Shown in pieces: positions 59,315 through 64,000 of a stretch of 64,000 nt of DNA. The translations under genes were made by a program, and so were the position numbers. How positions within the stretch are numbered: the stretch's first letter is position 1; the number at the start of each line of letters is the position of its first letter. The stretch is from Phycisphaerae bacterium. GTDB taxonomy: Bacteria; Planctomycetota; Phycisphaerae; UBA1845; Fen-1342. Location: assembly GCA_030428945.1 (NCBI GenBank), contig JAUIEC010000005.1, positions 186,001-250,000 on the forward strand. Reading direction: 5' to 3'. The notes below the pieces were generated by a model. It did not search any database, was not told the DNA's origin, and saw nothing but the letters and a program-made list of their open reading frames with translations.

Positions 59315-59417
59315 AGCTGCTCCATGGCGACCGTCGGCGCGCAACGGCACCGCGGTCGAGAAGTTCGTTATTCAGACAAACATCGGAGACATGGCGCGGA
59401 AGGGCCGGGGATACGCG

Positions 59418-59468
59418 CTAGGCGCGCAGCACGGGAGGTTCCGCGATGTGTGTTGCACGGGGCAGCAT
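59418..59468 (-). CDS. 16-aa leader peptide candidate
   Basis: ATG 59468 is preceded by AAAGGAGGT, a perfect anti-Shine-Dalgarno match at a 4-base spacing, the best ribosome binding site I saw in the window. The peptide is MLPRATHIAEPPVLRA, then TAG, followed by a GC palindrome (GCGCGCCTAGCGCG) that overlaps the stop. It lies between tRNA-Cys and the rbfA-like/rtcB pair on the same strand, so it could be a regulatory leader of that operon. The strong site argues that it is translated; its function is inferred. Confidence 0.5.
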   Translation of the reverse strand: MLPRATHIAEPPVLRA

Positions 59469-59540
59469 GGGAACCTCCTTTCCACCATCTGACACGACGG
59501 CCCGGGCGACAGCGCGCCCGCCTGGCCGTTCGATGGGAAA

Positions 59541-59614
59541 AGGCGACGGCGGGATTCGAACCCGCGAATGCCGGTTTTGCAAACCGGTCCCTTAGACCAC
59601 TTGGGCACGTCGCC
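59541..59614 (-). tRNA. tRNA-Cys (GCA anticodon)
   Basis: 74 nt. Acceptor GGCGACG pairs with CGTCGCC, discriminator T (U73, a Cys identity base). Anticodon stem CCGGT/ACCGG with loop TTGCAAA, so the anticodon is GCA. T-arm GCGGG, TTCGAAT, CCCGC. No encoded CCA. Confidence 0.97.
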
Positions 59615-59756
59615 AGCAGGGGAGCACCGGAGCACTCCCCGGGCACCGTATTTTACCCGGGCGGATTCCACCCGGCAACATCCGGATTCCGCGGGGAAAG
59701 CGTGGACACGTGAGCAACCGGGCACCCGGAAACGTGTGCCCCGGTCCCGGTCGCTG

Positions 59757-61187
59757 TTACGGCGTGACCAGTTTCTGCAGTCCGACCACGTCCGCCAGGT
59801 CGACATCCGCGTCGGCGTTCGTGTCGAACGCGTCCAGGCAGTTGTCCAGGCAGACCGCCCGGCCCGGCTGCGGTGCCGCGTCGGGACCCGCCAGGCAGTC
59901 CGCCAGGCCGACCAGGTCACCGAACGCGACCAGGCCGTCGCCGTCGAAGTCGCCCGGTGCCGGCGGGTTGGCCGGCACGATCCGGTAGATCCGCCCGTTC
60001 AGACTGATGATGTAGAGCTCGCCCGCCTCGTCTTCGGCGAACGAACTGACACTGTTGGCCTGGCCGATGTCCGGCGGAAGGTCTCCGTTGCGACGCACCA
60101 CCGTGGCCGGGGCGTCATTCGGGTCCGGCGTGTCGATCGACCAGATGTTGTTGATCACGTTGTCGGCGAAGAAGTAGGTCCCCTGCATGCAACTGCGCAG
60201 CGCCGTCCCGCGATACACGTAGCCGCCCGTCACCGAGAAGCCCCCGAAGTTGCCGCTGTTGTGCGGATAGTCGTACACCGGCGGCGTCAGCGACGGATCG
60301 AAACACGGCGGGTTCCCGCCGGCCTGCGAATTGTCGAAGCAGTTGAACCCCTCCATCATCCGCCAGCCGTAGTTCTCGCCTCCCGCGCTGCCGGCCGGCT
60401 GAATGTCGATCTCCTCGCGCTGGTTCTGCCCGACGTCGCCGATGTACAGGTCGCCGGTCAGCCGGTCGAAACTGCACCGCCACGGGTTCCGCAGACCGTA
60501 CGCCCAGATCTCGTCGTCCCCGGTCACTCCGACGAACGGGTTGCTGGCCGGAATCGCGTAGTTTCGCAGCGGGTCGGCCGGGAAGTGATCGCCATCCACG
60601 TCGATCCGCAGCAGCTTGCCCAGCAGGTTGCCGGTGATGTCGTTCGCGTTGTTCTGCGGATCCCCGCCGCTGCCGCCGTCACCGGTCGCGATGTACAGGT
60701 ACCCGTCGTTCGGCCCGAACCCGATCCAGCCCCCGTTGTGATTGCTGAACGGCTGGTTGAACGTCAGGATCATCCGGGCGCTGCCCGGATCCGCGACAGC
60801 CGGATCGGACGAGACCTTGTACTCGCGGATCTGCGTATCGCCGCCCACCACCGTCACGTTGATGTAGAACAACCCGTTGCTGGCATAGTCCGGGTGAAAG
60901 GCCATCCCCAGCAGACCCTGCTCGTTCCCGGTCGCCAGACCGGTCACGTTCAGGAACAGCGTCCCGGACACCACCCCCGTGTTCAGATCGAGGATCTTGA
61001 TCGCCCCGCGCTGCTCGACAATGAACATCCGGTTCAGGTCTCCCGGCGGCGACGTCGCGAAGACCGGACGGGAAAGACCCGCCGCGACCCGCTGCGCCAC
61101 GCCGTACAGGGGCAGATCCTGCCCGAGGCTCCGCGGAACGAATACCAGCAGTCCGCCCATAACGATGTAGATCAGGTGCTTGTTCAT
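59757..61187 (-). CDS. Secreted glucose/sorbosone-dehydrogenase-like propeller with dockerin-like C-terminus
   Basis: 476 aa from ATG 61187. Signal peptide MNKHLIYIVMGGLLVFVPRS. The six-bladed propeller of PQQ-dependent sugar dehydrogenases: RMFIVEQRGAIKILDLNTG, NEQGLLGMAFHPDYASNG (catalytic-region His), NHNGGWIGFGPNDGYLYIAT, GDGGSGGDPQNNANDITGNL, DEIWAYGLRNPWRCSFDRLT and GDLYIGDVGQNQREEIDIQP. The C-terminus has dockerin-like repeats GDFDGDGLVAFGDLVGLADC and AFDTNADADVDLADVVGLQK. Predicted extracellular; cofactor and substrate unproven. Confidence 0.87.
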   Translation of the reverse strand: MNKHLIYIVMGGLLVFVPRSLGQDLPLYGVAQRVAAGLSRPVFATSPPGDLNRMFIVEQRGAIKILDLNTGVVSGTLFLNVTGLATGNEQGLLGMAFHPDYASNGLFYINVTVVGGDTQIREYKVSSDPAVADPGSARMILTFNQPFSNHNGGWIGFGPNDGYLYIATGDGGSGGDPQNNANDITGNLLGKLLRIDVDGDHFPADPLRNYAIPASNPFVGVTGDDEIWAYGLRNPWRCSFDRLTGDLYIGDVGQNQREEIDIQPAGSAGGENYGWRMMEGFNCFDNSQAGGNPPCFDPSLTPPVYDYPHNSGNFGGFSVTGGYVYRGTALRSCMQGTYFFADNVINNIWSIDTPDPNDAPATVVRRNGDLPPDIGQANSVSSFAEDEAGELYIISLNGRIYRIVPANPPAPGDFDGDGLVAFGDLVGLADCLAGPDAAPQPGRAVCLDNCLDAFDTNADADVDLADVVGLQKLVTP

Positions 61188-61445
61188 ACTCCACAGCATA
61201 GCGAACAACAGGCTCGCCCGCTCCCTCCAAAACCAGCCGGACCTCTCGCCCGTCCGATCCGGTCGCGCAACGTTCGCCGCGGGTCGGGTTCTCGGACCCG
61301 GACAGGCCCGAATCGCCGCGGACAGGCAATTCCATACTTGGGGAGTGCCCGGCCGACCGGCCGCGGACGGCAACTGGCGATCAAGTCCCCGTGGCCGCGG
61401 GCCGATGTACCGCTGTCGGGTTCACGCGGGAGACGGAAGCAACCA

Positions 61446-63218
61446 ATGCCCTCATCGCAGAAGAAACCAGCCAGCGCCAGCCGACTCTGGTCCGGCCTCG
61501 TTCCGGACGCGCTCGGCGTCGCCCTGCTGGTGGTGCTGGCTTCCGGAGCCCTCGCGATCGGCCTGCTCGCCGACCGGACCCTGCAGGGCTTCGCCCGACA
61601 GCAACTCGAAGACCTGCGTCCGGTAACCGGTCAACTGCTGGCGGCCGCGCTGGCGGACGAGCAGTCCGAACCGGCCGCGCTGCCGGACAACATCCCGGAC
61701 GGGCTGACGGCCTTCACGGTCCAGCGGGCCAACGGCGCGTCGACGCAGCGCTGGCATCGGGGCCCGGCCGGTGGATTCCAGCCGGCCGGTCCGGACGAGT
61801 TGCCGACCGCGTTGAACCAGCACGTCACCGCGATGCCCGGGGGCGGCGAACTGGTGACCTACTGGAACGAGCCGCTCCGCAGCACGCGCCTGGGCCTGAT
61901 CGCCTGGAGTTCGCTGATCCTGCTGGTGGCGCTGGGTTCGTACCTGCTGATCTACCGCCGCCTGCGCCGCCACGTCGAGCCGATGGAGGCGGTCGAGCGG
62001 AACCTGAACGCCCTCGCCAGCGGGGTCGAGCGCGAACTGTACGCCCTGAGCCTGAGCGACTCGCTCGGCAGCGTGGCCGATTCCTGGAACCACCTGATGC
62101 AGGAACTGGTCGACCTGCGAAGCCGCGGCGAATCGGGCGGCGGGCAGGGTGACCTGGCCGGGGCGGCCCTGCAGCGTTTCGAGACGCGCAACCTGCGGCA
62201 GGTGCTCGACCGCCTGCCGATCGGCGTGCTCCGCTGCCGGGCTGACGGACACGTGACCTACGCGAACGACTGCGCGATCGGCCTGCTGCGCCAGTCGACC
62301 CCGCCGACCGGCCGCTCGCTCGAGAGCGTCACCGGCGAGCAGGTCGCGACCGGGCTGCTCGGGGCCCTGCAGCGCGGGGCGACGACCGAGACGATCGACC
62401 ACCAGACCGGCAGCGGCGAGAACGACAGCACGCTGCGGTTCCGGCTGGTCCGTACCGGGGACAAGCCGGACGCCGAACTGCTGCTGACGCTCGAGGACGT
62501 GACCTACATCCGCGAGGCCGAGCGTTCGCGCGACAACTTCCTCTACCACGTCACGCACGAACTGCGGACGCCGCTGACCAACATTCACGCCTACGCGGAG
62601 ACGCTCAGCCGGCCCGACTTCGATGACGAGACGACCCGCAAGGAATGCTACAACGTGATCATCAGCGAGACCCGCCGCCTGTCGGCCCTGGTCGAGGACA
62701 TCCTGAGTGTCTCGCAGATGGAAGTCGGATCGATCCGGCTCGAACTGGCCGATGTCGACATCGTCCGGCTGGTCCGCGAACTGGTCCAGGACAACCTCGC
62801 CCACGCCGAGGACAAGCAGCTTGACCTGCGGCTGACGCTGCCGCCCAAGGCGCCCCGCGTCCGCGGCGACAAGCAGCGGCTCGCGATCCTGATCAACAAC
62901 CTGGTCGGCAACGCGATCAAGTACACGCAGGCGACCGGACAGATCCAGGTCTCGATGGAAGCCGAGGACGGCACCCTGCGCTTCTCGGTCACCGACAGCG
63001 GCGTCGGAATCGCCCCCGAGGACCAGAAGCACATTTTCGACAAGTTCTACCGGGCGGCCGACGACGAAGTGCAGGCCGTTTCCGGCACGGGCCTCGGACT
63101 CGCGATCGCCCGCGAGATCGCCCGGCTGCACGGCGGTGACATCACCGTCGAAAGTACCCTCGGCAAGGGCTCGACCTTTGCCGTTCAGCTTCCGGTTGTT
63201 CCGACAGCGGTAGCGTAG
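61446..63218 (+). CDS. Membrane sensor histidine kinase
   Basis: 590 aa from ATG 61446. Two membrane helices (DALGVALLVVLASGALAIGL at about 21-40 and LIAWSSLILLVALGSYLLIY at about 151-170) flank a periplasmic sensor of about 110 residues. A HAMP-like stretch is followed by a PAS-like domain (LPIGVLRCRADGHVTYANDC) and HisKA with H371 in HVTHELRTPLTNIHAYAE. The HATPase domain has NNLVGNAIKYTQATGQ (N box), VTDSGVGIAPEDQKHIFDKF (G1/F) and SGTGLGLAIAREIARLHGGD (G2). All catalytic motifs are intact. The response regulator starts 8 bases later. Signal unknown. Confidence 0.93.
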   Translation: MPSSQKKPASASRLWSGLVPDALGVALLVVLASGALAIGLLADRTLQGFARQQLEDLRPVTGQLLAAALADEQSEPAALPDNIPDGLTAFTVQRANGASTQRWHRGPAGGFQPAGPDELPTALNQHVTAMPGGGELVTYWNEPLRSTRLGLIAWSSLILLVALGSYLLIYRRLRRHVEPMEAVERNLNALASGVERELYALSLSDSLGSVADSWNHLMQELVDLRSRGESGGGQGDLAGAALQRFETRNLRQVLDRLPIGVLRCRADGHVTYANDCAIGLLRQSTPPTGRSLESVTGEQVATGLLGALQRGATTETIDHQTGSGENDSTLRFRLVRTGDKPDAELLLTLEDVTYIREAERSRDNFLYHVTHELRTPLTNIHAYAETLSRPDFDDETTRKECYNVIISETRRLSALVEDILSVSQMEVGSIRLELADVDIVRLVRELVQDNLAHAEDKQLDLRLTLPPKAPRVRGDKQRLAILINNLVGNAIKYTQATGQIQVSMEAEDGTLRFSVTDSGVGIAPEDQKHIFDKFYRAADDEVQAVSGTGLGLAIAREIARLHGGDITVESTLGKGSTFAVQLPVVPTAVA

Positions 63219-63226
63219 GAGAAGCG

Positions 63227-63625
63227 ATGAGTCGTATCGTGATCGCCGAAGACGATCCGCACATCCTGCGGGTCATCAGCCTGTGGCTCTCGCGCCAGGG
63301 ACACGAGGTCCTCGAGGCCCGCAACGGCCTGATCGGACTCGAGATGTTCATCGAACACGAGCCCGATATCCTCGTGACCGACGTCAACATGCCCGGCATG
63401 GACGGCATCGAACTGCTCGACCGGATCGATCAGCAGCCGCACGCCCCGGCCGGCATCGTCGTCCTGACCAACCGCTGGGACCACCGCGAAATCCACGACC
63501 GGATCGCCGCCAACCGCGACAACATCCACGTCGTCTCGAAACCGTTCAGCCCCAACGCGCTCGCGAACCTGATCGATGATCTCGTCGCCGCGGCCGACAA
63601 GCCCGGCCCGCAACCGCAACCGTAG
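63227..63625 (+). CDS. Single-domain response regulator (CheY-like)
   Basis: 132 aa. Receiver domain only: acidic pocket AEDDPHILRVISLWLSRQGH, phospho-acceptor D52 in ILVTDVNMPGMDGIELLDRI, T81 in IVVLTNRWDHREI, K105 in HVVSKPFSPNALANLIDDLV. There is no output domain, so it must act by protein contact or as a phosphorelay intermediate. It follows the kinase by 8 bases and precedes the partial gene by 11. Confidence 0.93.
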   Translation: MSRIVIAEDDPHILRVISLWLSRQGHEVLEARNGLIGLEMFIEHEPDILVTDVNMPGMDGIELLDRIDQQPHAPAGIVVLTNRWDHREIHDRIAANRDNIHVVSKPFSPNALANLIDDLVAAADKPGPQPQP

Positions 63626-63636
63626 AAGGTCCTGAC

Positions 63637-64000
63637 GTGCACGAATCGTCCGCCCATTCCGACGCCCCCCGCCACGGCACCCGCCGCAGCCTGACCGTGC
63701 TGCCGGTCGGCCAGGGCGGCGCGCCCGAACCCTGCCTGCAGCGCTGCCTCGACGGGCAGCCCGAGGCGCTCGCCGCCCGCGGCTGCGCCTGGCTGCGGGC
63801 CAGCCTGGCCGGCGGACCCGATCCCTCTCTGCTCGAGGACGGCCGGTGCCCGCAGGGACTCGCCGTGGCGGCCGAGGTCAGCGCCCTGCACGAACAGCCC
63901 GCTGTCGTCGTCTCGATGCTGACCCCCGACGACGAGACGCCCGCGGACCGGCAGGCCGGCGAACTGACCCAGTTGCGGGCCGAGAACGAGGCCCTGGCCG
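63637..64000 (+). CDS. N-terminal part of an unknown protein, third gene of the two-component operon
   Basis: GTG 63637, with AGAAGG upstream; open to the window end (121 codons). It begins MHESSAHSDAPRHGTRRSLT and continues VLPVGQGGAPEPCLQRCLD. RGCAWLRASLAGGPDPSLLE and EVSALHEQPAVVVSMLTPDD follow, with the start of a coiled coil at the visible end (ELTQLRAENEALA). Cytoplasmic so far. The operon context suggests a signalling protein such as a second kinase or a phosphatase with a coiled-coil linker; not identifiable yet. Confidence 0.6.
   Translation, partial: MHESSAHSDAPRHGTRRSLTVLPVGQGGAPEPCLQRCLDGQPEALAARGCAWLRASLAGGPDPSLLEDGRCPQGLAVAAEVSALHEQPAVVVSMLTPDDETPADRQAGELTQLRAENEALA

Noticed and set aside
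57778-59325. A 515-codon version of rtcB starting at 59325
   Set aside because: Its first 138 codons are in a shadow frame of the RbfA-like gene. RtcB homology starts at MTTEPVPATW (58911).

Overview
The window is high-GC, gene-dense bacterial chromosome. It most likely comes from a member of the Planctomycetota. Supporting traits are: DUF4159 and DUF1571 proteins, a membrane protein ending in a CGYDLTG...CPEC zinc ribbon, two secreted proteins with dockerin-like C-termini, a PEP-CTERM protein, a DUF11 (OmcB-like) surface protein, and an EF-Tu whose switch I lacks the usual RGIT motif. Genes for ADP-heptose (LPS core) and for peptidoglycan precursors (murA, murB, murC, ddl) show a Gram-negative envelope with a wall. 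I see no transposase, integrase, prophage or CRISPR array.

Layout. 1-8.3 kb: rfaE2-gmhA, small membrane proteins, a DUF4159 protein, prmC-murA, a GyrI-like protein and a DUF4097 lipoprotein. 8.5-14.7 kb, minus strand: the translation/secretion operon tRNA-Thr, tuf, rpmG, tRNA-Trp, secE, nusG, rplK, an unknown 76-aa protein, rplA, rplJ, rplL. It is led by a near-consensus promoter at 14650-14677 and closed by a hairpin terminator; rpoB does not follow. 15-20 kb, minus strand: murC-murB-ddl-ftsQ-like and a membrane protein. 20-26 kb: an O-antigen-ligase-like protein, a coiled-coil membrane protein and a DUF1579 protein. 26.4-34.6 kb: gyrA, ferredoxin, nadC, two enoyl-CoA hydratase paralogues, and a formyltransferase/PIG-L deacetylase pair. 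35-43.6 kb: a secreted BNR/dockerin protein, a PEP-CTERM protein, a BatA-like protein, an ACT protein, a hydrolase and a DUF1571 protein. 43.8-49 kb, minus strand: EF-G-like protein, M16-like protein, phosphomannomutase. 49-54 kb: a run of five plus-strand genes, the last four overlapping, ending in an amidohydrolase and a Cys/Met-metabolism PLP enzyme. 54.4-64 kb: purB, a DUF11 protein, rbfA-like plus rtcB behind tRNA-Cys, a glucose-dehydrogenase-like dockerin protein, and a histidine kinase/response regulator pair with the start of a third gene.

The most striking feature lies between the genes. Many genes are followed at once by short tandem arrays, purine-rich on the sense strand, with units of about 7-9 bases: GTGAAAG, GGGAGCGA, AAGTAAGC or GGGAACA types. 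At several loci a second array on the other side is the reverse complement and uses the same unit, so the pair can fold into a long stem, sometimes around a classical hairpin. In five genes (gmhA, the GyrI-like gene, nadC, the M16-like gene, the DUF11 gene) the stop codon sits inside the array, and the gyrA stop codon lies in a separate 45-bp tandem repeat. Two further repeat families, a roughly 80-bp cruciform element (A) and a roughly 50-bp hairpin element (B), sit in the same spaces. All functions come from reading the sequence and general family knowledge; no database search was run.
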